Shown here in pieces: positions 49,495 to 64,000 of a stretch of DNA of 64,000 nucleotides; position 1 is the stretch's first letter; each line of letters opens with the position of its first letter. The translations under genes and the position numbers were made by a program. Origin of the DNA: Aphidius gifuensis (Eukaryota; Arthropoda; Insecta; Hymenoptera; Braconidae); NCBI RefSeq assembly GCF_014905175.1, contig NC_057789.1, positions 5,952,001-6,016,000 of the forward strand, read 5' to 3'. Under the pieces are notes generated by a model. The model saw nothing but the letters and a program-made list of their open reading frames with translations, was not told the origin of the DNA and made no database searches.

Positions 49495-52400
49495 CAACCA
49501 GGATAATAACTATTAGAAATATATATGTATAAAAGATTTTTAGTGTATTTTTTTTTAATCTGGAATTTTCATCTCAAGAAAAGTAAAGTAAACATTTGCT
49601 GGCGTTGCAGTTATTATCATCTGTATATGATTATATATATATATATTTATATATATACAGAAGGTATGGACATTCTGCCGAGGGCAATGAGTCTCTTTTC
49701 GTCTTTTGTCAGAAGCGTCATTATACGTTGTTCAACGACGTTTTATTCGTCACTCCCAACCACTTGCAAGCATCCCCAATGTTTGGTTAATGTTGCAGGT
49801 TGCATAAAAAGCCTTCAGGCATTTCCTTTTTCGGCCAAGATAACTCCACTTTATATATACTAAAGCCATCGACAGTAGTGTCGTATCGTGTCTGTGCCTT
49901 TTTTTATATATATAATTTTTTTTTTTTCCATTCCCTACTACCTTTGTTGTCATTATTATTGTTGTTATTATTTAATAACATTATCATGATTATATTTTGA
50001 GTGAATAATGTAAATGTACTTATGAATTTATTAATAATACTTTGGTGATTATACTGTTGTAAGTTCGATAATACCCTCTGATCGATTAACGATAATGAAA
50101 AAGTTGATTGGAAAAGTTGATTTGTTTTTGTAATACCTTTGTGTATGTAGTTATTAATTATTTTATTATTATAATTATACATAGTTATTTTGTATAACTG
50201 TAAAATTTTTTAATATTATATGAATTCTTTTTTTTTTTTGTTTTTTTTTTTGGTGGTTTAATAATCTCTCTGTTTTTTATGTCCACAAAAAAAAAACAAA
50301 GTTTTAAAAGATTTCATATAATTTATTAAAATCATAATTGTGGGTTTCATGAAAAAAAACTGTTATAATAAATTTTTAATGTCATTGATTTGTTGTATTA
50401 TTGATTGTAGTGGAAATATTTAGGCAGTTTGATTTATAAACTAGGACAGTTGAACCAAATGGCAGATTTATTATTTATATGTATATAATAATATGGTCTA
50501 TAGATATATAACATGTATTCAATATTATTTAATTTAAAAATAAAAATATAATATGAATAATTTATTGGCTTTTTGAAAAAGTTTAAATAACTCTAGTACA
50601 CAATTTAAAAGTGGACTTTTTTTTTAATTATTAACTTTTTTTTTTGTGAGGGAAATCCTAGAGGATACAAGGCTCCATTACGTGAAAATCCGATTTACAA
50701 GTTACATCGTAACTTTATCATAAATATTCATCCCAACCAAGCTTCAGTCTGAGAGTAAATTTTGTAAAAATAAAATATTAAATAAATAAAAATAAACCGA
50801 GATAAAAAAAAAAAAAAATCATTTTGGAAATGTTTAAACGAACAAAAAATTGAATAATATTTCGTCCGACTTATATGAAATATAATACAATAATAAAAAA
50901 AAAAAAAAATTAACCGAAAAAAAAAAAAACAAATAAACAAAAAAGATTTTGATAAAGACTTGAAAATATTGTAATGAGAAAAATTTTGAAAATTATTTAA
51001 AGCAGTGTACACACGTGTGCAAAAAAAAGATAAAATTAGTAAATTATAAAACAACCCACTGCAGTATGATGAATGATCTTGCTCACAGTAATTTTTACAA
51101 TAAGCTCAAAATCCTTCATGTTAAATTTATCTATAGCATTCATCGTCACTCGTCAGTACTGTTGGTTTTAATCAAATTTGTCAGGTATAACCTAATAACC
51201 AACGAGAATAAAACAAAATAAAAAAAAATGAATATAATAAGCTATACATGAGAACAAATGAGTACAGTATGTTCATCAAAAGTAACATGCAAATTTTTAC
51301 CGAGTGAATTAAGCAGATGTGAAAACGAGAAAAGTGGGTATGTGTCAGGGGAACGAGAGCCACATTGTTGCAATATTCCATTTACTTTTTTTTTCAATTT
51401 TATTTATTCATTTATATTTATTTTTTTTTTCTCTACCTCGATTCACCTGTGTTTTATATTTCATTCCTTTCATTTTTAATATTTTTTTTTTTTTTTCATC
51501 ATCATTGTTTTTTTTTATAAAGATCTATATACTATAGGTACATATATATAAATATTTCATTAAATCTATTTTATTTTTTATTATGACTCTCGATTCTACT
51601 TGTTTCGCACTTGTGTTTTTTTTTTTTATATAATCTAGTGCGCGTTGTTCACTGTACCATGAAACGGGTGAGGTCAATTAAGGTGAACCACTTTTTGTTG
51701 TCGCGTAAAAAATTCATCGATAGCATATATCGGGGTCATAGGAGAGCGAGGGTATACTACATGAATATTCAAACAAACTTTTCGACTGCATTTTCATTCC
51801 CTCGTGTCATATAAGTTATATAACTGTATATATAATATTGCTTCTTTTTCTCATCCCTCTTGTCGATGCAACTTCAGCAAAATCATGAGTATCATGTTTT
51901 TGGCTAAATAGTTATATGTAACGTGATACATATATTAAATATATTAACGAAATATTCACATCATCAGGTGACTGACAAGGACAAAATTTTCAATTGGACC
52001 TGTAGGACACATTATATATTGTATATGTATATAAATATAGCATGTGCAAGTATACTGAAATTAAGGGACCTCGAAAATGTGTCGAAAATAGCTATATACA
52101 CACACTCAACATGTACACTTTATCTCTCCCAACTGAATCCATTAACGACCTGTATGATAATCAGAAATAATGATATCATATTCCGTAAAATGTAAATTTT
52201 TTTTTCCAGCATGCAAACTTTGAAAAAAAAAAAAAAATTAAAAGAGAGCAATGAAAAAAAAAATTTAACAAAAATAAATATAAATAATAAAAAAAACAAC
52301 AACTCTAAATTGGAATGAGTATAAAAAAATTATATAAAAATATATACAGAGAGTGAGGCAGTTTACGGTACACTGAACGTGTCTCGTCCGGCACACGTGA

Positions 52401-55400
52401 AAATAAAACGATGAACATTCTTTTCACTCGACGCGCCAAAAGTTAATTACGCGTTACACGCTTTTACCATTTAATCTCGAGGAAACACGCATACACATAT
52501 ATAAACTTTAACATATATATATTTCTATATTGGTGATGGAAGAGAACTCAAGTGTCGTCGAATCACTAAATTCAATGAAACAAAAAAATAAAATCAAATG
52601 ACAAATAAATTAAGCACACCTTCAAACATTCCAGAAGAAGATAAAAAAAACATAAAAAAAAAAAAGGGTATCCATTAAAAAAACTAAAAATTGAATTAAA
52701 AAAAAAAAAATAAGACAAATGAAAAGCAATCAAGAAGATGAAATTGAATAATGAGTAGTCTTTTAAATTAACAGCTATATACTCATAAATAAAAAAATCT
52801 AGTTTTTTATATAATGTAATATTTCTTACGAGAAATAAGAATCCATCCATCTCGTTTTTTAACTCATAATATAGGACACTATCTTGTATAATATACAGGT
52901 ATACAAACCTGAGCATCAGACAGATTGTAAAAGAGCATCTTGTAAGATGCTTCAGAAATATATTTATAACTTTACAGTATGAGACATAAAAACTAAAAGA
53001 TTCTTGGATAAATTTTTTAACATACAACGTAAATTTTAAAATTACTTGCTTCATTTCCATATATGATGTACGCGTCGAAAAAAAAAAAATAAAAATCTCA
53101 TACTCACTATTATAGTATGCTTTTATATATTGTTGTTGCTTTTTGTTTTTTAGCATAAAATAATGTATAACATTTTATCACAAGCTGTGTGCTTAATAAA
53201 AGTGAAAAAAGCACGAAAAAAATGAATAAATAAAAGTAAAAAAAAATAAAAATAAAAGGCATATAAAGAGAGCAGAAAGATTAAAAAATGATAAAGATCT
53301 TAATCCCATTAAAAAAAAAAAAAAAAAAAAGCAATCACAGAAAATTTTTATATAATCGATGTGTCATGTCGACAAAAGGAAAATTCACCGACAATATTCT
53401 ATACAGACCAAAGTATCTTATTGATCTCACACCCAAGGATTGAAAAAGGTGTTGGAACATGAGATTATATTATTTTTTAAATCCAAATAGATCAAACGTA
53501 TGTATCAGAGTGTCGTTAATCATCGATTTGATTATTATAAAATTGTGCACACCATGTATTGGACGTTGAGACGATGACGGGAATCATTTTTCAGTTGATA
53601 TATACAACCCTTTCAGAACCAACTGTGTGTGTATAATATTGTATCACAAGTTTTGTACCTGAAATCTTCATCTTCGATCAAACGTCTTGACGTGACCGTA
53701 ACATACAATGTAGCCATCAAAAAAATACAATACAAACACGTGTTAAAAAACAAAATAAAACATTATTTTTTTTTTCTTTTGGCAGTATTTTTTTTTGATA
53801 GAGATTATTTAAAAAAAAAATTATAAACTATCAAAAATATCTTTAAAAAGGACCAGTTATTAAAAGCGATAAATAATAAATTGCAACTCGATAAAATTAA
53901 GCAAAAAATAAACCATTAAATTGATATAAAATTTTTAATTAATACAAACACTCGTTTCAATGTTTTTTTGTCTTAATTTAATTCAAACTAGAATTGTATA
54001 GACTTGACTTATTGAACAGCTTGAATGTTGATACACATACATAGAGTGAATATATTGCCAAGAGCAGTAAATACGGAAAAGCGTCAATGCCGGAAAACTC
54101 GCATCATAAATTGTTCGATTGATATAAAAAGTTGTGGATTTACTTACATTTAAAAAAAATATATATGTATAAATAACTTTATATAGATATTGAACGTGAG
54201 ATTTTTAAAACGCATAAAGGCGGAAAGTGTGGGTGGCGTTTTGCCCGTTTATTTTTCTCGAAAAACGTTTGCCAGTCAGTGGCGTCTTGCCATTCTTTGC
54301 ATTACATTGTACATGAACGGGCATACATGTATGTGTATAAAATAAATATATATATATATAACCTACATACTGAGGTTTTTTTTTTTTTAACGTGCATGAA
54401 TATAAGAGGAGGTAAAACGTACGCGAAGGCTTGGAAGCGTCTGGCAAACGGCAGGCTGATGGGGTCGTTGAGGGTGGAGCAATGAAGAACAACTCAAAAA
54501 AAAAAAAAATATTAAAAAAATGAATAAGAAAAACACAGAATAAAAAAGAAAGAAATAAAGAATAAAAGAAAGACGAACCAAGAGATAATAAAAAATGAAA
54601 AAAAAAAATTTATTTTAAATAATAAAAAAATATTTGAAGAGGTGGGCAAGGGTAGTAGTGCGGTTTTGCCAGTGCCAGAAGGTCCCCTGCTGAGGACACT
54701 CTTCAAAGACACCGCCTTGCATCCATTCTATATATCTAAAACTTCTCATTTTATTTTTTTATATTTTTTTTCCTCTATTCAAAAATTCCGCGGACCTACT
54801 ATCCTATATATATTTACTCTTTCTCTCTCTTTCTTCAGCAGACATCAGTCGTCTGGCCCTGTAATAAATCACTTGGTTTCTTGGCTCGATGAGACTAGAC
54901 AAAAGCAGGAAAAATAAAAAACCCCATCGATTATATTCACATATAAATTTATATAAATATATATCCATGTGATTATGATTATAGTGGTTTTTTTGTTTTT
55001 TATTTTTATTTTGATTTAGGAGCCTGATGACATTTTCAAATTTGCGGCTACAATCATAATTTGATAATAACGGATATAATAATATATATATATCAACAAG
55101 AAAACAAAAAAATTTACCAAGTAAATATGATGAAAGGATATAAATTATATTGTTAAGAGAAGCAGAAAAGTAGAGACAATTGAAAATGATGATAAAACAT
55201 CTGGCTACCGTGTTGGCGCCTAATTTATTTGTTTATTTTTTTAAATTTTTTCAAAATTTTTAAACACACGTTGTCTATATATAGATGTATAAACTTGACG
55301 CACTGACTTGGAGTTATTTTAATTAATTATAGTTTTTATATATAATAAGATCATAATAATACTTCGGGTATATAAAGTGACTGGACAAATTTATTTTTCT

Positions 55401-58400
55401 CATTATTTAAAAGTCAAAAATTTTAAAGCCAGTTATTTTTTCGTCACAGTTATGAACTCATTAATTGATGACACTGTGAAATAATAAATAAAAAATCATT
55501 GTGCAGAGAAAATTCGAGTAGAACATATGTCAATGTTCGAGTTAAATTTTTTTTTAGATACACTAAGAGAAGATACTCTGACACCTGTGTGAAAGATATT
55601 TAAAAAAAAAAAATAGTTAATAGAAATCTGTCGACTTTTACTTCTATAGTTCTTTCAATGATGATAATTTATAAATCCACACTCCACCCATGCGTATTAA
55701 TATTAGACTATTAATATTAATAGAAAATTAAGGTGAGGTCAAATGAGTATCCATATATAAATATATAAAAGAACATCGTGCCGCACAAAGAAGTAATATA
55801 TCTGATCTGTTATAAATACGATCAGAATTTTTTTTTTAGTCAAGAGCTAATAAATTTTTAAAAATTATTTCAACTTGCCATCAATGAATTTTTTAAAAGT
55901 TCAAGAATAATAAAATCATGTCATCTAAAAAAAAAAAATATATTTTTGAGGCAACATTAAATAGTCATTACTGTGGTAATTAAAATTTTTTTTTTTCTTT
56001 TTTTTTTGAGATACGTCAATTTGTCATTTTAAATAACTGAAATAATTTATTGATTATTTTTTAAATAAAAATTTAATTCTCTATACTCAATTCATTTCTA
56101 AATAGAGGAATATAATTTAACTTTAAAAATCACAATTTCTTCAGAATGAAATTTACCCAGTATAAATGAAAATTTTTTTTTGATATTTTTTAAAAATAAA
56201 TTCATAAAAATATAATTCAATTTTTCCAACAAAAAAAAAAAAAAAAAATAACATTTTTCAAAGAAAGCTGAATAATAATAATATATAAAACGACGTTGTG
56301 AATATTTAAAATAATGGTTGACATTGACAGGATAGCCCGCGGGAACATCCTACGCACGTATTTACGCATTAAATGTACACCAAAGACGATGAAACGTCAA
56401 GAATACGCAATGTTCGCACGCTCAATCATGCCATGCCCTAGTATATTATAATGCATCTTTTTTTTTAATATGTCTCTTTTGACTCATGCATATTTTTCAT
56501 CACAAATGTATACAAGAGATAGCCTCCACTCTTCAATATAATTATATATACGAACTCATAATTACTAGAGAGCATGTCACAAATTTATATCATTTCTATA
56601 CAATGAAATCGCCAAGTAACTGTCTTTACAAAATACATAAAATTTAATTTCATTGTGCTGAAATGAATTAACAATTACATTGAAATTCTTTTTCATTTAA
56701 TAACCATTATTCTATAAATTTTTCAGTCACAAATGCAGTATGCATCATTATTTAAATTATGATTTTATATTAATTATAAAAAAATTCATATTGTATAATT
56801 TATATACTGAATTTTTTGTATTTAATTTTTAATTTTTTTATGCAAATGATATTGGGATAATGGTTAACCACAATTGTTACCAATCTCAGTGGGATAAAAA
56901 AAAAAACACAAGTATATATACAAATGTATATATGTACGTATATAATTATGTTTACAATACAATAGCAAAAGTCTTTTGGTGATCAACCCTTTGAGCGAGA
57001 TATGAATCTTCCAGCTCGTTGAACATACATAACGATATATTTCATGTAGCTTTTCATACATATCTTTTCAAAATAAATAAAAAAAAGGGGTTAAGTGCAT
57101 ATTCATTTAATATTTCACCCCCCCTGTAGATTTTCTTCTTTCACATTGGGATCGTTAAATTTAATATTTTTTTTTTCTCTTTTTAAGTTGTGTAATAATT
57201 TTAATCGCATATATCTCACGGTTAGCACGTAAGCTCTTTTAAACTGTCTTTACTTTTTTTTTTTTTTCAATTAAATTATTTATTTTTTATTTTCTTGCCC
57301 TCACTTAACTTTTCTATAATATGTTGCTTAACTATTTGGCATTGTTATCGATACTTTTGGTATTTTATTCGTACGTGACGTTTTGCCAACGAGAAAAGCG
57401 AAAACGATCGTTTGGCTGTACGCGAAAAAAAAATAGCTTGATTCACTATTATACATATATATATATATACTATCACCAGGAGTCCGGAACCACGCAGGCC
57501 GTATGTCACAACGAATATACTATAATCCATATATGTATTGTACAGTGTATACACTCACAATTGCCGCGAACTTCCCGTGGCACGGCTCATCGCCACCGGC
57601 AACGTATATGTTATTTATGGACCGTGATAGAAAAACAATGAAAAATAAAAAATGAGAGAAAAATAAATAAATAAGTGGAACGCTAGTGTGTAGAACGATC
57701 CGATGTGCGTCATTAAGCCGCCAGTAGGTAGATATTTCATCACGTATATATACCGATGATTGGTTGCACAGTAGAAAAAAAAAAAAAAAAACGAAAAAAA
57801 ATAAACACTGTTTTCATTGTTTTTCAGTATTTTTTTTTTTTTTTTGTTTTTTCAATTTTGTTTTATATCAATGAACTTCTGGTTGATAAACATTTTACTT
57901 TTATATGGGTTTTGTAGTTGAATAAAAAAATATAAAGCGTTTCATAGAGTATATAAAAATATTTGTAATTGATTGTTAAAATTGATTCATTCATTTTTTA
58001 ATTTAAAAAAAAAAGTAGAATTTAAATTTTGATGCAGTGAGGCTTACCACATGTGGCCTGGTTATTTGAAAACTGAGCATGTGACAGTGTTTGAATTATA
58101 TACAAACGGACCATGATAATATTGATATTGTAATATACATATCACACTGTACTAATTATTACAAGCAGTCAAATTTAATCAAGTTGTATTATGTATATGT
58201 ACGTGAATGTTAAAATTGCAGTATTGAGTGCTTACAAGTGATGTTACACTAACCACATTGATATATGACAAAAGAGTAATAAGTTAAAAACATCCACAAG
58301 TGGAAATTAATGTTGACCTTTAATGTCGATTCAACAAGCTTTTATAAAATAATCGACTTCAATACATTTCTCTACCCTTCTTTATATCTTGTTCTATATT

Positions 58401-61400
58401 TTTGGCAAAATATACGCAAACATTGTTCAGTAATTTCGCAGTAGTTTTTTAATAATTTTTCAACTAGTTTTGAGTTGGTGAAAAATACAAATTCGTTAAA
58501 AACTTTTTTTTAATTTTGAATACTTTAGCTGCTTTGAATATTTTGATTAAAAAATAATCTCATAGTTATAACAATTGTTATAACTACATACGGTTCATTG
58601 AATAAATAATTTAATTGTTTTATGCATAAATAATAGTTGAGCAAAAATTAAAAAAGCAGTGTAATCGAGTTTTTTTTTTTTTTTAATAAAAACTGTGATC
58701 ATCAGTTTGGAAAAGTAGAATGAAGGAGCACGATAGTATCTTGAAAAAAAAAAAAAACATTAAAGATTGATCGAAAATATAAGAAAGTAAACATACCGGG
58801 TGCTTCAATCGAAAAATAATAATAAGAAAAAAAAGTTAATTACAAATCATCTCTACAGAAGCAAAATTGGGCGACCACACCACGTATACAAAATATTGAA
58901 AGTCTCATTCACTCATATAATATACATACAGTCATCTCACAATGTTTTTTTATGCCATCAATTCAGTGCCAATCTTGTTCAGCAGCTCAATAATAATGTG
59001 GCTTTATTGCAAACGAACAAGAAAGAATGCAAAATTATTGGAGGTGGATAAAAACTTTAGCTGCTGTTTTGATGATATTGATTATTGTTATTTTCATTCA
59101 ATGGCAACAGCCCAAGGGTGTTATATAAAAAAAAGAAATTTATAAAGAGACAAATACATAAAAAAATGGCCAAGGTACGCCAAGTAATTTTATTGATTGT
59201 ATGCAAAAAAAAAAAAAAAATTGTGTGTACACCTTCATCAAAAGCTTGACCACAAAGTGCAAAGAATTTTTATAACTTTTGAATTTTAAATTTTTTTACC
59301 AAACTTTAAAGGAATATTTTTAATTTTGTTTAATCTTTTTAAAAAAAATATTGATTCAATATAAAAGAAGTTGTCGTATATAAAAAAAAAAAAAAAACCA
59401 GATCTTGTATGTATAAAATCATGTGCCAATAACAATATTTCCATGTATTTTTTGTTCAAAGAAATTCTATATAGTTTGATGTTTTTTTTTCTTTTCGTTA
59501 AATATTACAGATGAGTATGAAAAACTGTAATTTTTTTTTCTTTGCTAACATCAAAGTGTGAAAAGTTGGCTATTAAAAAAAAAAAATTAAAAAAAGTGAA
59601 AGATTGATCGGTACACAATGTCTATGCTGGAATCATGCATATCCATCGTATATATATATCAAAGACAAATGAGCGACATGTCATTTATTTGAGTGGTCGA
59701 GCCACCCGTTGGCCGTACACAGCTGGTTGTCTACAATATTGCTAATGTTAATGCAGATATATAAGTCATATTTTTACACAAGACAAAATCATGTTTACCA
59801 CTGGTACACTGATCAATCTCATACACATTAATTAAATAGATTATCTACCCTTATAAAAAAATCATTATATATATCCAATAGTAAATCTTCGCACAGTATA
59901 AAATGTCATTTTAAAAATGCATTATTTTAACGTAGAAAAAAAATTATTAAAGTATTTTCAATAACTTTATTTTAAGCATTGAAGGAAAAAAAAAGGACAA
60001 ATAAAATCTTAAACTTTGAAATGAAAAAATTATTTTTAAACTCACCATTTTTCATGATGTTTATCTGCAGACTGAGACATAAAACAGTTCTGTAACATAA
60101 AAAATAAAAATTTAAATATAGTAACAATAAAACAATTTTTTTTTTATTAAGATTATTTGTTTTTCTATATAAAAATGATTGATTGTAAAATTGAGCTTTG
60201 ACAGGTGTAGAAATACCACAATTCAATCGACTTTTGTTTGTTTTATTAGTTGATAAAGAGGAGAGAAAAAATAAAAAAACGATTTCAAGTCTGTGATAGT
60301 GTATAAAAAGATGCACCATGTGATCTGCATAGATTATAGTCATCAATCATTTAAACGTATCACGCAGAGAAAATATATATATGTATATTCATGAACAGTG
60401 TCATTCCATTAGACCGAAGCAACTCGATCGGTTTGTTCACTTTGTCTTGACATCTGCCAGTGTTAAACATTTATAAAATGCGGGCATAGATATTAACTAC
60501 ACATCTATGTGCACATCAAATCCCTCATTCCTGTCTCATTTGATTATTTCATGGAGTCACGGTTTATTATGTCTCTCACATAATAAAAATAAAATTTACT
60601 CACTATTTTTTTTGATGGATGTTATAATTTACACGCATGAATTGATTATGTATAAATATATAACAGAATACATCAAATATTATCATTAGAAAATATTAAA
60701 TTATATTTTCAAAAAAATAAATATACATGATATGCATTCTTGCATATAATTATAAACTCAATGTTGATACTTGAAAAATAATTATATATTTTAAAAAATT
60801 ATGATAATAATAACAGTCTGATGAGAATTGTAATTTATCATTTTTTTTTTCTATATATATATCAAATGATAATTGATAAAAAAAAATTTAAATATTGGTG
60901 TATATATTAAAAAATAATTCAAAAATATTATCTAATCAATCTGTCATCACTGAGGCAAGAAAATTCTATAGATTAAAATTTAAAATTCATAAATCATGAA
61001 TGTTGTGAGTCACCAAGCTGAGCAGCTACTGCATATATAATTATATCTTTTTCATCATATGTTATTAATGTTAACCAAGCACAATGAAATATTTTTATAA
61101 TTTCATTTAAAGTTAAAAATAGTATTGTATTTTCAATTATATATACATATAGTTGTCGCATCGATTTTCTGAGAAGCAATTTGTTACAATCTTACAATAA
61201 TAAATCTGTCTTCAATTTTTCACAACACATATACACACCCAGGAAACAAGAAGAAGACCAAGAGAATGAATGAAAAATTGTGTGTACTTTTTAAAGTACT
61301 GTATACAGTTAAATAATGAAAAAAAAAAAAATAAAAAGTTTCTATACTTGTTATATACCTACAAACATTACATGTAGGCGTATAGTAGACAAGCGACAGC

Positions 61401-64000
61401 CCACACATCGACAAATCCCACCTACAGAATTTTTCCCATCAATACAAATATATTCAATTGCATCAGTCGCAAACTTGAAATAAAAGTACAAAAAATAAAA
61501 TAAGAAAGACGCAATAATAAAAAAAATAAAAACCTAATAAATTTAAAGAATAAAAAATGAAAAAAAAAAAAAAACGATAAAAGACTGTACCGACGATAAG
61601 ATAAAATAATAGACCGTCAAAGACCTCCTTGAGGAGATTTTGTCGTCGATCGAATAAATGCGACTATATGAAATCGCGAATAATAATTACGTGAATTTAA
61701 ATAGATGAGTAACTTTGAGAGGGTGGCAATCTAATCTATCGTCTTATCATGCACCCACTGGCACAAATAAAAGAAGCTTGAAAATCGAATCGAAACGTAT
61801 ATATATATAGCTTTTTCAAAGTGACAGACTAGACGGGCCACACGCTTTTGTCACCCTACTAATCAGACTTCAACCTTAACCTCTCACCCCGTGTTCTCAT
61901 TCATTCAACTGTACAACCTTGTACCCCTCAATCCTCGAAGCAATTTCTCTCTTTCATTCACACTTTCATATATATATATATACTTTTTCTCATTTTTCTT
62001 TTGGATGTCATTCCCATTTCTCTGTACCATTAAGTATCTTTTTTTTTTTTTTTGGACTTTTACTATCAGACTGATTCTGTATATTGTGTCGCACTACACC
62101 TCTCACACTTTGTATCGAACAGTTTTCCCACTTTCAGTGATTGCCATTGAGATTTACAGTCTACATCCTTGTAATATACTTGATGTATTTCAGTGTCTGT
62201 CTCACATTTATACATTGAAATATGAATGAGTTTACATCTATATCTATATTTAATCTATTTAATCTGAGATGAAATGAAGGGCTCGCAATTCTATTACTTT
62301 TGAAATAAAATTTTCAATCTTAAAAAACAATTCGCTATTGGGGTATATATTCTTCTTGAAAATATCCAACTTTTATATATACCAATTGATGTATAATATC
62401 TATTGGATATATTTATGATGAAAAGAAGAAGAGATAAAAAGATTGAGATATCGAAAAAAAAAAAACGGAAAAAAGGATTTTGTGGCGCCATGAGTTGACT
62501 CACGATTGGTCGTTTAAACTATTCGACTATTCACTAGCAATAAGTTTACAACTGCTTGGCAGATAGTGAGCTCGAATGCAATCCCCATGAAATACCCGAA
62601 CTGATTGCATCTTCATAATACACGAAGCACAGGATTATACCTATTTCTCTTGATCCCTATATATTCCTTCTTGTCGACGTCCTTCTTGATTTTCTGCAAA
62701 ACCACCAGCAAGTTTAACATTTTAACTGTTCGTCTAATTTTACCATGTATATATATATTTTATATTTTATATATATAATGTGGATAAACTCTCATTCCCT
62801 TTATATACATACACATGTGTATCGTTAAATAACGCAAAATGCAAACGTATGCGAATTGTGTAGAAACATCGAATAGTTAAACTGCCGTAGGGAAATAACC
62901 GTTAAAATGGAATCTTTAATGGTTGACGTTTAATAAATTTTCCTTTACCGCTCGGCACTTTTCTCTCAATATTTTCTTTCTCTCTCTCAATTTTGTTGCT
63001 TTAATTTACTCGTGTATACTTGTATATATATGTGAGCTATTCTCTTGTGAATCTCTGTAAATCCTCTTGAGAATTGCCATCTCGAATTGCCATTATTCTT
63101 GTTTCGTTGTAATATTTTCCTGTATAGTACATAGTTACGATCGAAAGACAAATAATTAAAAAAAAAAAAAAAAGAAACCACGATTACATCGATTTGTCTA
63201 TAAATATAATATCACATTCGTATTGTCATCATTTTTTTTATGACGTACAAATAAAGCTGCAGTCGTATCTATCAATAAACTATACATTCTATTTTTAATT
63301 ATATATTTTTTGGCCGATTTATTTTTTTTTAAACTCACAATGATTTTATTATTAATTAATCTTTCAATATTTAGTGATTTTTTTTTTTAAAGAAATTTAT
63401 TAATTTTGATATAACTGGCATCATTTTGTTTTCATACTTTAGTTAATTATGACTTTTTCATTTTGATACAGTTATTGAATAAGCGCAGACCTGCATTGGG
63501 CGATATGATTGACGCAAAATATAATTCTCACGTTTGCCTTCTATTCTCCTTTTATCGGTCTCTGTCCTAGTATATAGATTTAATTACTGAAATCGAATAA
63601 CCATCAGAGTGCTTCTATTTATAATCGGATAAATGTGAGTGTTCACTTAGACTGTCAGTGTTCTTTTCATTGTTTAATTGAACTTTGTATATTAAACTGA
63701 CAATACAATCACTTTGATATATTTAATATAATTTAATATACTTTTTAAATTAAGATCTTTAAATTTATCTTGATATTTTTATTCTGTAGTCATTAATTAT
63801 AATTAACATTATTCAATTAATGAAAATGAGAATAAGTAATCATTGAAAAAAAATATAATAAATTAATCACAACAGTTAATTTCTGTGTAGTTAATTGATG
63901 GAATTTTTTAATTATTTTTAAGTGCAATACATCAGCACCAAAAATAGAACAAGTTATTTCTATAATAAAGTACTTAAGAAAAGTTGAAAATACATTATTT
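49495..64000. other. Gene-free A/T-rich stretch
   Basis: No gene is supportable. The longest open frame (52572-53156, minus) is Phe/Tyr/Ile/Leu-rich with no domain and looks like translated A/T-rich DNA. GC-richer patches occur near 49.65-49.9, 54.2-54.5, 54.64-54.72, 57.38-57.62 and 61.6-61.9 kb. A TA tract lies near 49632-49657 and 20 A in a row at 53311-53330. Confidence 0.6.

Noticed and set aside
52572..53156. 194-codon minus-strand open frame
   Set aside because: Composition is dominated by Phe, Tyr, Ile and Leu from poly-A/T DNA, it has no domain, and stop codons are rare only because of local composition.
54662..54685. Walker A-like string GPSGTGKT on the minus strand (frame 54512-54712)
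   Set aside because: The P-loop match is striking, but the following residues do not continue as an AAA or other NTPase fold, the frame soon becomes Phe-rich low complexity, and no Walker B or flanking exon is visible.

Overview
This is an A+T-rich stretch of nuclear eukaryotic DNA, roughly three quarters A+T by eye and full of A and T homopolymers. Short GT-AG introns, a ubiquilin-family gene, the base composition and microsatellite-like tracts fit an insect. A small parasitoid wasp or another A+T-rich insect is plausible, but that is inference. No bacterial operon, CRISPR array, plasmid or phage signal is visible. Apart from one gene, the window looks like intergenic or long-intron DNA.

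The only protein-coding gene I can support lies at 7429-9005 on the plus strand. It has four exons (7429-7530, 7707-7908, 7990-8260, 8390-9005) that join in frame into a 396-residue protein. This has an N-terminal ubiquitin-like domain, one STI1 region, an NPLPNPW linker and a C-terminal UBA domain. It is a short, divergent ubiquilin that lacks the usual second STI1 pair.

The gene sits in a local tandem duplication. Its upstream flank (about 6215-7100) recurs downstream of it (about 9245-10100), including a YY1-like AACATGGCGG site in each copy. In the second unit this flank runs straight into a copy of the gene's 3' flank (10187-10262), with about 2 kb of gene body absent. The second unit is therefore a gene ghost: either a duplicate that lost its coding part, or an empty site that never had one.

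Four repeat regions occupy the rest. At 30.2-32.4 kb a composite unit occurs twice, each copy followed by short hairpins built on AAAGTCGTT/AACGACTTT. At 42.43-43.5 kb there are eight tandem copies of a ~150-bp repeat, with a short GC-rich palindrome ~100 bp beyond. At 47.55-49.4 kb there is an array of ~240-bp palindromes rich in CCTGATC/GATCAGG, a tRNA-like relic (48869-48941) and a diverged sub-array, all enclosed by near-identical 72-75-bp direct repeats. That enclosure suggests either a duplication or an assembly join.

The remaining long stretches (1-6.2, 10.3-30.2, 32.4-42.4, 43.6-47.5 and 49.5-64 kb) hold no gene I can support. Their open reading frames are mostly low-complexity Phe/Ile/Tyr/Lys strings translated from A/T-rich DNA. 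A GC-richer island near 44.8-45.2 kb, with GTAAG-type donor sites, is a weak candidate for a non-coding first exon.
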